A DNA stretch of 64,000 nt from Saccharopolyspora ipomoeae (GCF_029952525.1 NZ_JASAOF010000010.1:124001-188000), one strand, 5' to 3'; positions 24,720-34,000 are shown, counted from the first letter of the stretch. Numbers and translations are program-made. Notes: generated by a model not told the origin, from the letters alone.

Positions 24720-25784
24720 TTACGCGGTGTGGCGTGCGGTGGTGAAGTGCCAGTGCCTGCATCCGGCGATCCACGCCCACAGACCGGTCAGGTAGCGGGC
24801 CACCGTCGGATCGGGGAGGGCGCTGGTGGTGCGTTCGGTGTCGGCCTCGAATTCCTGGATCAGCTCGTTGTGGATCTCGCAGGACTTGACGAACGCTTCG
24901 TCGAGCGGGATGTGCTCCTCGGCCTGGATCACGGCGGGGAGGTTGAACGGCAGCCCGGGACCGCGGATCTCCCGCTCGCAGGAGGCCAGGTCGTTGTGCA
25001 GCGTGGCGATCAGCGAAGCGCGAGCGGTGCAGTCCTGGACCAGGGGATGGGCGTAGAGCTCCGGCGGGAGCTCGTAGCCGTCGAGCATGTCGGTGAGCGC
25101 GAGGCACGGCCGGAACGAGTTCATCTGCCGGTTGGCCAGGTACTGCCAGGCCGGGGGCAGCCGGTTGATCAGCCGCCACCCGTTCTCGGCGTTGTAGCCG
25201 AGGTAGAGCTGGGCGATGTCGTGCGTGGTGCGCCGCGCCTGGGCGGGCGTGCTGAACCTCTTGAGGTCGTTGAAGGCGTCGTGCTGGGCTCTGAGCACCG
25301 GGTCGTCGTCGCGGCGCTTGTCCCACTGCGCCTGGTGGGTGCCGGTCAGGCACGGCGCGTCGATCGCGGACTGGGCCATCGAGAGGTTCGGTCCGATCTG
25401 CTGGTCGTCGGCGGCGCGGCGGCTGTTGGTCTCGCAGTAGTAGTCGTCCACCACGGTCTCGGCGATGATCATCTTGGTCGCCGCGGTCATCCGCTCGACG
25501 TCGTCGCCGCCCGGGTGGCAGAGCGTGATCCCGCGCCCCGGATCGTGGTCGTGGACGCCGGCGACGTTCTCCTCGGAAGCCAGCCCCATCTCGGTCATCC
25601 AGACGATGACCCGGCGGTTGAGCTCCGCGGCCAGCTCTGGCCGTTCGGGCGGTGTTGGCGGGCAGTACAACGGCGTCGTCCTCGGCTGCGCCCCCGGCGG
25701 GGTGCACGCGCTGGTGCCCCACACACCGTCGGTGTGCTGCTGCCGGGAGGGCACCGGTGTGTCGTGCTGGACGAGCTCGATCAC
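24720..25784 (-). CDS. 2-Methylisoborneol synthase (class I terpene cyclase)
   Basis: 354-aa enzyme that cyclises 2-methyl-GPP to the earthy odorant 2-methylisoborneol. The aspartate motif is DDYYCE at 113-118. The second magnesium motif is NDLASCERE at 264-272, fitting (N/D)Dxx(S/T)xxxE. The first ~50 residues are proline- and threonine-rich and look disordered (PPGAQPRTTPLYCPPTPPER). In related systems this extension acts as a cargo tag for a family 2B encapsulin, and the shell gene here is immediately upstream. The GTG start follows GGGAGGA and overlaps the shell-gene stop (GTGA), so the two are translationally coupled. Confidence 0.94.
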   Translation of the reverse strand: MIELVQHDTPVPSRQQHTDGVWGTSACTPPGAQPRTTPLYCPPTPPERPELAAELNRRVIVWMTEMGLASEENVAGVHDHDPGRGITLCHPGGDDVERMTAATKMIIAETVVDDYYCETNSRRAADDQQIGPNLSMAQSAIDAPCLTGTHQAQWDKRRDDDPVLRAQHDAFNDLKRFSTPAQARRTTHDIAQLYLGYNAENGWRLINRLPPAWQYLANRQMNSFRPCLALTDMLDGYELPPELYAHPLVQDCTARASLIATLHNDLASCEREIRGPGLPFNLPAVIQAEEHIPLDEAFVKSCEIHNELIQEFEADTERTTSALPDPTVARYLTGLWAWIAGCRHWHFTTARHTA

Positions 25785-27178
25785 AGCGGCTCCTCCCGTC
25801 CGATCTCCACGTGCTCCAGCAGGCCGACCGCGTCCGGGACCAGCGGAGCGACGCTGTAGTAGGCGGTGACCAGGTAGCGGGCGATGGCCTGCTCGGTGAT
25901 GCCCATGAACCGCACGTTCAACCCCGGCTGCACCTCGTCGGGCAGCGGCCCCGGCTGCAGGCCCACGACGCCCTGCCTGCGCGCACCGCGCCGCATCGCG
26001 ATGATCGTCGAGGTGTTGTGCTCGGTGACGCCGATCTTGCCCAGCGGGTACACCGGAACACCGCGCCAGGTGAGGGCTTTCGAACCGTCGTCGAGCTCGG
26101 TGGCGTTGACGATCAGGCCGCGGCGGTTGCACTCGCGCAGGAACGCCGTGATCGCCTTGGGGTGCGCGAAGAAGGCGTCGGTGGAGCGCCGCATGGACAG
26201 CAGGTCGTCCATGTCGTCCGGGGTGGGCGGCCCGCCGCGGGTGGAGATCCGCTGGTCGAAGGCCGTGTTGTGGAGCAACCCGAAGTCGTGGTTGTGCACC
26301 AGCTCGTGCTCCTGGGTCTCGCGGATCTCCTCGATGGCGAGCCGGATCTGCTCCTCGGTCTGGTTCATCGGGTCGTTGTAGAGGTCGGCGACCCTGGTGT
26401 GGACCTGCAGGACCGTCTGCGTCAGCGACAGGCCGTACTCCCTGGGGGCCAGCTCGTAGTCGACGAAGCTCCCGGGCAGACCGACCTCGCCCGCGTGGCC
26501 GGCGGAGACCGCGACCTCGGCCTCGCCCTTGCGGTTCTGCGGGAGGTCCCGCCGCCGGGCGAACTCCGCGAGGTGCGCGCTCAGCCCCGGTGCGTTGGCG
26601 CGCAGTTCCACCAGGGCGTTCCAGCTCAGCACCAGGACCGTGCCCGCGGTGGCGCAGCGCAGCGTGGTCGACCAGGTCGGCTCCTCGGTGCCGAGCGCTT
26701 CGTCACCGGCATGCGTGCCATCGGTGATCACGCCCAACTTGTCGACCGTCCCGTACTCGCCCGTCGCGAGCCGCTCGACCCGGCCGTGCGCGACGATGAA
26801 CACCTCCCGGACGGGAGCACCCTCCTCCGCGAGGACGTCGCCCGGCGCGACCGCTCGCGTGGTGAACGACCGGGCGATGCGCTCCAGCACGTCCACATCG
26901 GAATAACCCCGGAGCGGCGGCAGTTCGACCAGCGTCTCCGGGATGACGCGGACGTCGGTTCCCTCTTGGACGAACGAGACGCGCCCGCGGCCGACCTTGT
27001 GCTGCAGGCGCCGGTTCACCCGGTAGGTGCCGCCTTCGACGGTCTCCCAGGGGAGCTGGTTGAGCAGGTGCCGCGAGCTGATGGATTGCATCTGCGGCGG
27101 GGTCTTGGTCGTGGTCGCCAGCAGCCGGGCCGCTTCGGTCTGCAACGATGAGAATTGGTCCTCTGGGGGTGCAGTCAC
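25781..27178 (-). CDS. Family 2B encapsulin shell protein with cyclic-nucleotide-binding domain (EshA type)
   Basis: 465-aa HK97-fold shell protein, historically annotated as a Crp/cyclic-nucleotide-binding regulator of 2-methylisoborneol genes. A cNMP-binding domain lies near 95-200 (PGDVLAEEGAPVREVFIVAHGRVE). Flanking regions carry encapsulin-like features: NRRLQHKVGRGRVSF early, and FFAHPKAITAFLRECNRRGL with GLNVRFMGITEQAIARYLVT at the end. There is no helix-turn-helix, so a transcription-factor role is unlikely. It probably assembles a nanocompartment that packages the terpene cyclase, with cAMP or a related ligand modulating it. The GTG start follows GAAAGG. Confidence 0.88.
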   Translation of the reverse strand: MTAPPEDQFSSLQTEAARLLATTTKTPPQMQSISSRHLLNQLPWETVEGGTYRVNRRLQHKVGRGRVSFVQEGTDVRVIPETLVELPPLRGYSDVDVLERIARSFTTRAVAPGDVLAEEGAPVREVFIVAHGRVERLATGEYGTVDKLGVITDGTHAGDEALGTEEPTWSTTLRCATAGTVLVLSWNALVELRANAPGLSAHLAEFARRRDLPQNRKGEAEVAVSAGHAGEVGLPGSFVDYELAPREYGLSLTQTVLQVHTRVADLYNDPMNQTEEQIRLAIEEIRETQEHELVHNHDFGLLHNTAFDQRISTRGGPPTPDDMDDLLSMRRSTDAFFAHPKAITAFLRECNRRGLIVNATELDDGSKALTWRGVPVYPLGKIGVTEHNTSTIIAMRRGARRQGVVGLQPGPLPDEVQPGLNVRFMGITEQAIARYLVTAYYSVAPLVPDAVGLLEHVEIGREEPL

Positions 27179-27546
27179 GTCACGAACCTTTCGTCGGTGA
27201 ACTCGACCGCGCGGTTTCCGAGCGTCCGAGGCGTGGTCCGGGCGCGCGGCGACGAGATCGTCGATGTCGTTCTGCGGAGGTGGAAATCGCTGATGCGTGG
27301 ATGAAAGTGGTTCACCGGAGGTGAGTTCGACGCGCGGGAACGCAGTGCTCTCCCGCGGAATCGTTCTCCTCTTGGGCAGCTGTGAGTTTAGGGCAGTGAA
27401 TTTCGCGCCAGTACAGATAAATGTGTGACCGCCATCCGGGGAGTGTCCACAGTGGCGCGAATCGATTCGCGGAGACGTTCTCCGGAGAAGTTGAAAGCGG
27501 TGGTGCCGGGGCGAATTCTCGACGCCCTCGGTGACCACCTCCCCGG
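27179..27546. other. Intergenic region between Lrp regulator and the 2-methylisoborneol operon
   Basis: No gene is seen. The stretch is less GC-rich near 27385-27425 and should hold the minus-strand promoter of the encapsulin operon. Its clearest feature is the 16-bp palindrome listed at 27456-27471. Confidence 0.6.
27456..27471. promoter_or_regulatory. Perfect 16-bp palindrome CGCGAATCGATTCGCG
   Basis: This perfect palindrome lies 278 bp upstream of the encapsulin start and 75 bp after the Lrp-gene stop. It could be an operator for the 2-methylisoborneol operon or part of a terminator. There is no T-run. Confidence 0.4.
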
Positions 27547-28569
27547 TCAGCCGGGTTGGAGGGTGCGGGGGAGGACGAGCTCCCCGGTGGCGCGTCCGTG
27601 CCGGTCGAGGATCCAGCCCATGCGCTTGCGGGTCCGCAGCGTCAGCACCGACTCGGACAGGCGCAGCCACGGGAGCTTCTCGTTCACCGAGCGCTCGACG
27701 CGCATGAGGTCGCCGGAGGAGCGCGCCCACAGCAGGAACATCAGGTTCGACTGGCCGGCCGTGGACACCAGCAGCCGCAGCTCGGGCAGCGTCGACAGCG
27801 AGCGGACCGTGTGGTCCAGGTCGGTCATCGGGACCTGCGCGAACCACGTGCACACGATCGGCCAGCGGCTGCGCAGTCCGGCGACCTCGCAGCGGAACGC
27901 CAGGGCGTCGGTGGCCAGCAGCCTGGCGACCTGCCTGCGCACCGTCGCCGGATCGCGGCCCAGCGCGCGGGCGATCTCGGCCGCGTTCTGCCTGCCGTCC
28001 TGCGCCAGCCGCTGCACCACCGGCCAGTACGAGTCCGGGATCCGCCCCCGCGCGGGACTTTCGGCGTGGCGGGCGGCGTCGCGCAGCGCGGCCTGCTGCT
28101 CGCGGTCGAGGGCGTCGAGGCGCCAGTCCGAACCCTGCCGGTGCACCTTGGTGGCCACGTGCGTGTTCACCTCGCGCACGCCCGGGGTGGTCGGCAGGTC
28201 GTCGAGGGTGAACGCGGCCAGCGAGTCGTAGTCCGGGACGATCACGGTCAGCACCAGGTCGCGGCCCCCGGCGGTCTCCTCGACGGAGACCGCTCGCGGA
28301 TCGCGGGAGAGGCGCTCGATGGCCTCGGGCCGGTGGATCGGGTCCACCCGCAGGTCCACGAACGCCACCACGTCCCGCGACTGCTCGCCGGAGTGCACCG
28401 TCACCCACGCCAGGCCCGCCGCGCGCAGCCGCTGCCACCGGGCGGCCAGCGCCGTCGGCGACGAATCCAGCACGCGCGCGGCCTCGGCCCAGCTCACGCG
28501 CGGCGCGATCTGCAGCGCGTGGATCAGCGCGAGGTCCTCTTCTGCCAGCTCGGGCGCACGGGAACGCAC
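27547..28569 (-). CDS. Double-domain Lrp/AsnC-family regulator
   Basis: 340 aa, about twice a normal Lrp protein. The first half has an HTH (APRVSWAEAARVLDSSPTALAARWQRL) and an effector (RAM) domain. The second half has another HTH (RLAQDGRQNAAEIARALGRDPATVRRQVARLL) and a second RAM domain (FLLWARSSGDLMRVERSV). Such fused proteins may bind DNA as pseudo-dimers. The GTG start follows GGAGAGGTG. It is divergent from an M20 hydrolase and MHS transporter with 124 bp between starts, so those are its likely targets. It could also affect the 2-methylisoborneol operon downstream on the same strand. Confidence 0.85.
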   Translation of the reverse strand: MRSRAPELAEEDLALIHALQIAPRVSWAEAARVLDSSPTALAARWQRLRAAGLAWVTVHSGEQSRDVVAFVDLRVDPIHRPEAIERLSRDPRAVSVEETAGGRDLVLTVIVPDYDSLAAFTLDDLPTTPGVREVNTHVATKVHRQGSDWRLDALDREQQAALRDAARHAESPARGRIPDSYWPVVQRLAQDGRQNAAEIARALGRDPATVRRQVARLLATDALAFRCEVAGLRSRWPIVCTWFAQVPMTDLDHTVRSLSTLPELRLLVSTAGQSNLMFLLWARSSGDLMRVERSVNEKLPWLRLSESVLTLRTRKRMGWILDRHGRATGELVLPRTLQPG

Positions 28570-28693
28570 GAATCACCTCTCCGGACGGCGGTCGTTGCAC
28601 GAATCCTGCGATTCAACACCTCGGACCCGGCAGACATCGCACACTGACGCGCCCCGATGCCGTTATGAAGCAGGTCACGTCCGGAGGTAGCAG

Positions 28694-29887
28694 TTGACTG
28701 TGCACGAGGACGCGCGGGCGATCCACGACGAGCTGATCGCGCTGCGCCACGAGTTCCACCGGGAACCCGAGGTCGGGCTGCGGTTGCCGCGAACCCAGGA
28801 ACGGGTTCTGGCCGCGCTCGACGACCTCCCGCTGGAGATCAGCACCGGGCGGGACACCACCTCGGTGACCGGCGTGCTGCGCGGCGGCGACGGGCCGACC
28901 GTGCTGCTGCGCGCCGACATGGACGCGCTGCCGGTCCGCGAGCGCACCGGGCTCGACTTCGCCTCGCGGACCGGCGACACCATGCACGCCTGCGGCCACG
29001 ACCTGCACACCACGATGCTCATCGGCGCGGCCCGGCTGCTGAGCGCGCACCGCGACCGGCTGGGCGGCGACGTGGTGCTGATGTTCCAGCCAGGGGAGGA
29101 GGGCTGCGACGGCGCGCGGATCATGGTCGACGAGGGCGTGCTGGAGGCCTCCGGACGCCGGGTGGACGCCGCGTACGGCATGCACGTGTTCTCCTCGAAC
29201 GCGCCGCAGGGCCTGTTCGTCACCCGGCCCGGCACGATGCTCTCGGCGTCCGACGAGCTGCACGTGGAGGTGCGCGGCACCGGCGGGCACGGATCGGCGC
29301 CGCACCGGACGCAGGACCCGGTGGCCGCGATCAGCGAGATGATCACCTCGCTGCAGACGATGGTGACCCGGCAGTTCGACATGTTCGACCCGGTCGTGCT
29401 CTCCGTCGGTTCGCTGCACGCCGGAACCGCGGTGAACGTCATCCCGGAGGTCGCGACCTTCGGCGCCACCGTGCGCACCTTCTCGCCGGAGTCCCGCGAG
29501 CGGATGCGGGAGCGCTCCGCCGAGGTGCTGCGCGCGGTGGCCGCGGCGCACCGCGTCGACGTCGAGGTCGACTACCGGCCGGGATACCCGCCGACCAGCA
29601 CCGACGCCGAGGAGACGGCCTTCGCCGACCGCACCATCCGCGAGCTCTTCGGCGAGGAGCGGCAGCAGACCCTGGTGAACCCGCTGTCGGGCTCGGAGGA
29701 CTTCTGCCGCGTGCTCGACGAGGTGCCCGGCAGCTTCATCGGCCTCGGCGCGGTTCCGGAGGGCATCGACCCGGACTCCGCCGACTACAACCACTCGCCG
29801 ACAGCGCTGTTCGACGACGCGGTGCTCGCCGACGGCGCCACCGCCTACGCCGAACTCGCCCTGGCCCGCACCCACGTGGGGAGATGA
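28694..29887 (+). CDS. M20-family amidohydrolase (hippurate/N-acyl amino acid hydrolase type)
   Basis: 397-aa metal-dependent amidase that should release an amino acid from an N-acyl substrate. Metal-site and catalytic motifs: LLRADMDALPVRE, MHACGHDLHTTML, FQPGEEGCDGARIMVDEG, MHVFSSNAPQGLF and GGHGSAPHRTQDPV of the dimerisation lid. The TTG at 28694 is well served by CGGAGGTAG. The stop overlaps the region of the next start (the transporter), indicating an uptake-and-hydrolysis operon under the divergent Lrp-type regulator. The acyl group is unknown. Confidence 0.9.
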   Translation: MTVHEDARAIHDELIALRHEFHREPEVGLRLPRTQERVLAALDDLPLEISTGRDTTSVTGVLRGGDGPTVLLRADMDALPVRERTGLDFASRTGDTMHACGHDLHTTMLIGAARLLSAHRDRLGGDVVLMFQPGEEGCDGARIMVDEGVLEASGRRVDAAYGMHVFSSNAPQGLFVTRPGTMLSASDELHVEVRGTGGHGSAPHRTQDPVAAISEMITSLQTMVTRQFDMFDPVVLSVGSLHAGTAVNVIPEVATFGATVRTFSPESRERMRERSAEVLRAVAAAHRVDVEVDYRPGYPPTSTDAEETAFADRTIRELFGEERQQTLVNPLSGSEDFCRVLDEVPGSFIGLGAVPEGIDPDSADYNHSPTALFDDAVLADGATAYAELALARTHVGR

Positions 29888-29889
29888 TC

Positions 29890-31176
29890 ATGACCAACTC
29901 CGTGCCCCGGCCGGTGCGCCGCAAGGCGGTGCTCGCGGCTTCCATCGGCAACTTCATCGAGTGGTTCGAGTTCGGGCTCTACGGGTTCTTCGCCGCCGCG
30001 ATCGCGGCGAACTTCTTCCCGGGCAGCAACAGCCTGATCGCCACCTTCGCCGCGTTCGGCGTGTCGTTCGTGCTGCGCCCGCTGGGCGCGCTGATCTTCG
30101 GCCACTACGGCGACCGGATGGGGCGGCGCACCACGCTGTCGATCTCCATCATCGGCATGTCGGTGGCCACCTTCATCATCGGCCTGCTGCCCACCTACGA
30201 CGGGATCGGCCTGGCGGCTCCGATCCTGCTGGTGATCGCCCGCGTGGTGCAGGGCTTCTCCGCGGGTGGCGAGTTCGGCGGCGCGACGGCGTTCATGGTC
30301 GAGTACGCGCCGCGCAACCGGCGCACCTTCTACGGCAGCTGGCAGATGTTCACCCAGTACGCGGCCACGCTCGTGGCCACCGTGATCGGCGCGCTGCTGT
30401 CGCTGGCGCTGACGCCCGAGGCGCTCACCGAGTGGGGCTGGCGGATCCCGTTCCTGATCACCCTGCCGCTGGGTGCGATCGGGCTGTACCTGCGGCTGAA
30501 GTTGGACGAGACCCCTGAGTTCCAGGCCGAATCCGCCGAGGACAGCGGCGCTCCGCTGCTGATCACCCTGCGGGAGCACTGGCCCAACGTGCTCAAGGTG
30601 ATCGGTCTGATCATCTCCGGTACGACGTGCACCTACATGGTCCAGGCGTTCTGGCCGGCGTTCCTGGTGAAGAACCTGCACATCCCGCAGGTGGACATGT
30701 TCAGCGCGATGCTGGTGGGCATCGCCGCGCTTCTGCTGACCTGCCCGGCCTGGGCGCTGCTGGCCGACCGCATCGGACGGCGCAAACCGTTCCTGATCGC
30801 CACCCCGCTGGCGCTGATGGCGCTGGCCGTGCCGATGTACCAGCTGATCCTCTCCGGCGAGTTCGCGCTGATCACGCTCGCGTACGTGCTGCTGGGGCTG
30901 CTGATGGCGCCGAGCCTGGCGGCGATCTCCACGGCGATCGCCGAGGCGTTCCCGACCAAGGTGCGCTACAGCGGGCTGTCGCTGGCCTACAGCGCCGCGG
31001 TGTCGATCTTCGGCGGATCGACGCCGCTGATCCTGTCCACGCTCGTGGAATCCACCGGCAACCCGATGGCCCCGGCCTACTACCTCATCGGAGTCGCCGC
31101 GGTCTCGGTGCTGTCGGCGGTCCTGCTGGCCGACACCGCCCGCGCACCCGCACCGGTGGAGGCCGTGCCCGCCTGA
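29890..31176 (+). CDS. MHS-family MFS transporter
   Basis: 428-aa, twelve-segment proton symporter of the metabolite:H+ symport family (ProP/ShiA/KgtP type). It begins with the family hallmark ASIGNFIEWFEFGLYGFFAA, followed by RPLGALIFGHYGDRMGRR (loop 2-3 motif) and QGFSAGGEFGGA. It probably imports the N-acyl compound or acid processed by the hydrolase it overlaps. The start at 29890 is preferred to an ATG at 29884 because GGGGAG at 29878-29883 is then six bases away rather than abutting the start. Confidence 0.9.
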   Translation: MTNSVPRPVRRKAVLAASIGNFIEWFEFGLYGFFAAAIAANFFPGSNSLIATFAAFGVSFVLRPLGALIFGHYGDRMGRRTTLSISIIGMSVATFIIGLLPTYDGIGLAAPILLVIARVVQGFSAGGEFGGATAFMVEYAPRNRRTFYGSWQMFTQYAATLVATVIGALLSLALTPEALTEWGWRIPFLITLPLGAIGLYLRLKLDETPEFQAESAEDSGAPLLITLREHWPNVLKVIGLIISGTTCTYMVQAFWPAFLVKNLHIPQVDMFSAMLVGIAALLLTCPAWALLADRIGRRKPFLIATPLALMALAVPMYQLILSGEFALITLAYVLLGLLMAPSLAAISTAIAEAFPTKVRYSGLSLAYSAAVSIFGGSTPLILSTLVESTGNPMAPAYYLIGVAAVSVLSAVLLADTARAPAPVEAVPA

Positions 31177-31234
31177 CGCGCCGGTCGTCCCGCCGAGCTT
31201 GGCGGGAGCGCGGTCGGCAGTGGACGATCGGGGC

Positions 31235-32212
31235 ATGGCCGGTGAGTACGAACGGGACATGAACTACGTCAAGACGCGGATCACCGCGGACGGGCGGGAC
31301 GGATATCCGGTGGAGCCCGGGCGCTACCGCTTGGTGGTGGCCCGGGCCTGCCCGTGGGCGAACCGCGCCGTCATCGTGCGGCGGCTGCTCGGGCTGGAAC
31401 CGGTGCTGTCGATGGGCATCGCCGGTCCCACCCACGACCAGCGCAGCTGGCGCTTCGACCTCGACCCCGGCGGGCGCGATCCGGTGCTGGGCATCGAGCG
31501 GTTGCAGGAGGCGTTCCTGGCGCGCTTCCCCGACTACGCCAAGGGCATCACGGTCCCGGCGATCGTCGACATCCCCAGCGGTCAGGTCGTCACCAACGAC
31601 TTCCCGCAGATCACGCTCGACCTGTCCAGCGAGTGGCGCGAGCACCACCGGCCCGGCGCACCCGACCTCTACCCGGAGGACCTGCGCGGCGAGATCGATG
31701 AGATCGGCGACCTGGTGTTCCGGGTCAACAACGGCGTCTACAAGACCGGTTTCGCCCGGACCCAGGGAGCCCACGAGAAGGCCTTCACCGACCTTTTCGA
31801 AGCCCTGGACCAGCTCTCCGACCGGTTGGCAGGGCAGCGCTACCTCGTGGGCGACACCATCACCGAGGCCGACGTGCACCTGTTCCCGACGCTGGTGCGG
31901 TTCGACGCCGTCTACCACGGGCACTTCAAGTGCAACCGGCACAAGATCACCGAGATGCCGGTGCTGCGGGACTACACGCGAGACCTGTTCCAGACACCGG
32001 GTTTCGGCGACACGATCCACTTCCCGCAGATCAAGGAGCACTACTACGTGGTGCACCGCAACCTCAACCCGTCCGGCATCGTCCCGGCAGGTCCGGACTT
32101 GTCCGACCTCCTGCACCCGCACGGCCGGGACCGCTTGGGCGGCCGCCCCTTCGGCAACGGCACCCCACCCGGCCCGCCGCCTGAGTCCGAGCGCGTCCCG
32201 GACTTGGTGTGA
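31235..32212 (+). CDS. Glutathionyl-hydroquinone reductase-like protein (omega GST fold)
   Basis: 325-aa member of the S-glutathionyl-hydroquinone reductase family. The catalytic motif is ARACPWANRAVIVRRLLG, where the CPWA cysteine attacks a thiol adduct. FPQITLDLSSEW and the C-terminal helical domain (ADVHLFPTLVRFDAVYHGHF, FGDTIHFPQIKEHYYVVHRN) follow. Actinomycetes mostly use mycothiol, so the true thiol may be mycothiol. It probably reverses adducts on quinones. The ATG at 31235 is chosen because the protein similarity pattern begins just after it. A palindromic element follows the stop by 13 bp. Confidence 0.88.
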   Translation: MAGEYERDMNYVKTRITADGRDGYPVEPGRYRLVVARACPWANRAVIVRRLLGLEPVLSMGIAGPTHDQRSWRFDLDPGGRDPVLGIERLQEAFLARFPDYAKGITVPAIVDIPSGQVVTNDFPQITLDLSSEWREHHRPGAPDLYPEDLRGEIDEIGDLVFRVNNGVYKTGFARTQGAHEKAFTDLFEALDQLSDRLAGQRYLVGDTITEADVHLFPTLVRFDAVYHGHFKCNRHKITEMPVLRDYTRDLFQTPGFGDTIHFPQIKEHYYVVHRNLNPSGIVPAGPDLSDLLHPHGRDRLGGRPFGNGTPPGPPPESERVPDLV

Positions 32213-32224
32213 GGGTCCGGCATC

Positions 32225-32296
32225 GGGACAGTTTTAGCCATAATTGTCCGGACAAAACGGACATTGATCATGGGTGATTATGGCTAAAACCGTCCC
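32225..32296. repeat. Palindromic element, copy 2 (inverted relative to copy 1)
   Basis: GGGACAGTTTTAGCCATAAT (32225-32244) pairs with 32277-32296 at 19 of 20 positions around a 32-bp core. The element lies exactly between two converging genes (stops at 32212 and 32309). Its reverse complement aligns gap-free with 15321-15390. Core identity is 27 of 32. Five inner stem pairs differ from copy 1 but remain complementary. Its position suggests a two-way transcript end. Confidence 0.85.
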
Positions 32297-32308
32297 GCTG
32301 CCCAGGAC

Positions 32309-34000
32309 TCAGCTCTTGAGGTCGGGGAACTGGTCGTCGCGCCACTCGGTCGGGTGCGTGCTCTCGTCCTCCTCGCGGGCGCGGAGCTCCACGCGGCGGA
32401 TCTTGCCGGAGATCGTCTTCGGCAGCTCGAAGAACTCCACCCGCCGAACCCGCTGGTACGGCGCGAGGTGCTCGCGCGCGTAGCGCAGGATCTCGAACGC
32501 CGTGGACTCGTCGGCCTCGTGCCCGGGCGCGAGCGCGATGTAGGCCTTGGGCACCGCGAGCCGCACCGGGTCCGGCGCCGGGACCACGGCCGCCTCCGCC
32601 ACCGCCGGGTGCTCGATGAGCACCGACTCCAGCTCGAACGGGCTGATCTTGTAGTCGCTGGCCTTGAACACGTCGTCGGTGCGCCCGACGTAGGTGATGT
32701 AGCCGTCGGCGTCGATCGTGGCGACGTCACCGGTGTGGTAGTAGCCGTCGGCCATCGCCGCGTCGTTGCGCTCGGAGTCGTCGCGGTAGCCGGTCATCAG
32801 CGACAGCGGCTCCTGCGAGAGGTCCAGGCAGATCTCGCCCTCCCCGGTGCCCGCCACCGGCTGACCCGTGGCCGGGTCGACCAGCACCACCGGCACGCCC
32901 GGCAGCGCGCGGCCCATCGAACCGGGCCGCACCTCCGAACCGGGCGTGTTGGCGACCTGCGCGCTGGTCTCGGTCTGCCCGAACCCGTCCCGCAGCGTCA
33001 GCCCCCACGCGCGCCGGACCTGGTCGATGACCTCCGGGTTGAGCGGCTCGCCGGCCCCGATGACCTCGCGCAGCGTCCCGGGGCGTTCGCCGAGGTCGGA
33101 GTTGATGAGCATCCGCCACACCGTCGGCGGCGCGCAGAACGTCGTGACCTCCTGCTCCCGGAGCCGTCCCAGCAGCATCGCCGGGTCGAAGCGGCGGTAG
33201 TTGACCACCAGGATCGTGGCCTCGGCGATCCACGGCGCGAAGAAGCACGACCACGCGTGCTTGGCCCAGCCGGGCGAGGAGATGTTGAGGTGCACGTCGC
33301 CGGGCTGCAGGCCCAGGAAGTACATCGTCGTCAGGTGCCCGACGGGGTAGGAGATCTGGGTGTGCTCGACGAGCTTGGGCCGCGACGTCGTGCCGGAGGT
33401 GAAGTAGTACAGCAGCGGGTCGCCCGGAGCGGTCCCCGGGTGATCCACCGGCGAGGCGGGCAGCTTCGCGGCCTCGCGCAGGTCGGCCCACCCGTCGGCC
33501 GGGCCGACGCTGATCCGCCCGTAGTCGCCGGGCACCTCGGCGAACTTGCCCGTGTCCTCGGCGTTGGCGATGACGTGCTCGGCGCCGCTGCGCGCGATCC
33601 GGTCGATCAGCTCGGCGGGCCCGACGGCGGTCGTGGTCGGGACGATCACCGCGCCCAGCTTCATGATCGCCAGCATCGACTCCCACAGCTCGACCTGGTT
33701 GCCGAGCATGAGCACCACCGGGTCGCCCTGGCGGACGCCCCGGTCGGACAGCCACGCGGCGAGGCGGTCGGAGGCGGCGGCCATCTCGGCGAAGCTGCGC
33801 CGCAGCTCGGAGCCGTCCTCCTCGACGATCACGAGCGCGGGGTGGTCGTTGCCTCGTGCGATCGCGTCGAACCAGTCGATCGCCCAGTTGAACCGGTCGC
33901 CCAGCTCCGGCCAGCGGAACTCGGTGACCGCCCGCGCGTGCTCACCGCGCAGCCCCAGGAGCTGGTCGCGACTTTCCCGGTAGGCGCCGGTGACGTCCAT
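32309..34000 (-). CDS. AMP-binding acyl/aryl-CoA synthetase (medium-chain acyl-CoA ligase type)
   Basis: 563-aa ligase of the acetyl/medium-chain branch. It opens with FNWAIDWFDAIARGNDHPAL, which is typical of that branch. YFTSGTTSRPKLVEH is the P-loop, and GFGQTETSAQ, YYHTGDVATIDADGY, FKASDYKISPFELESVLIEH and the C-terminal lysine in TISGKIRRVELR complete the set. GAAGGGGA precedes the ATG at 34000. It is divergent from a GAF-LuxR regulator at 34140, mirroring the pairing at 288-2917. It likely feeds beta-oxidation with the nearby acyl-CoA dehydrogenase and FabG. Substrate is undetermined. Confidence 0.9.
   Translation of the reverse strand: MDVTGAYRESRDQLLGLRGEHARAVTEFRWPELGDRFNWAIDWFDAIARGNDHPALVIVEEDGSELRRSFAEMAAASDRLAAWLSDRGVRQGDPVVLMLGNQVELWESMLAIMKLGAVIVPTTTAVGPAELIDRIARSGAEHVIANAEDTGKFAEVPGDYGRISVGPADGWADLREAAKLPASPVDHPGTAPGDPLLYYFTSGTTSRPKLVEHTQISYPVGHLTTMYFLGLQPGDVHLNISSPGWAKHAWSCFFAPWIAEATILVVNYRRFDPAMLLGRLREQEVTTFCAPPTVWRMLINSDLGERPGTLREVIGAGEPLNPEVIDQVRRAWGLTLRDGFGQTETSAQVANTPGSEVRPGSMGRALPGVPVVLVDPATGQPVAGTGEGEICLDLSQEPLSLMTGYRDDSERNDAAMADGYYHTGDVATIDADGYITYVGRTDDVFKASDYKISPFELESVLIEHPAVAEAAVVPAPDPVRLAVPKAYIALAPGHEADESTAFEILRYAREHLAPYQRVRRVEFFELPKTISGKIRRVELRAREEDESTHPTEWRDDQFPDLKS

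Noticed and set aside
25781-27178. Crp/Fnr transcription factor
   Set aside because: It has a cyclic-nucleotide domain but no helix-turn-helix, and the rest matches encapsulin shell proteins.
25781-28600. One 939-aa protein joining the Lrp region and the encapsulin
   Set aside because: The Lrp gene occupies a different frame with good motifs, and the encapsulin has its own GTG with GAAAGG at 27178.
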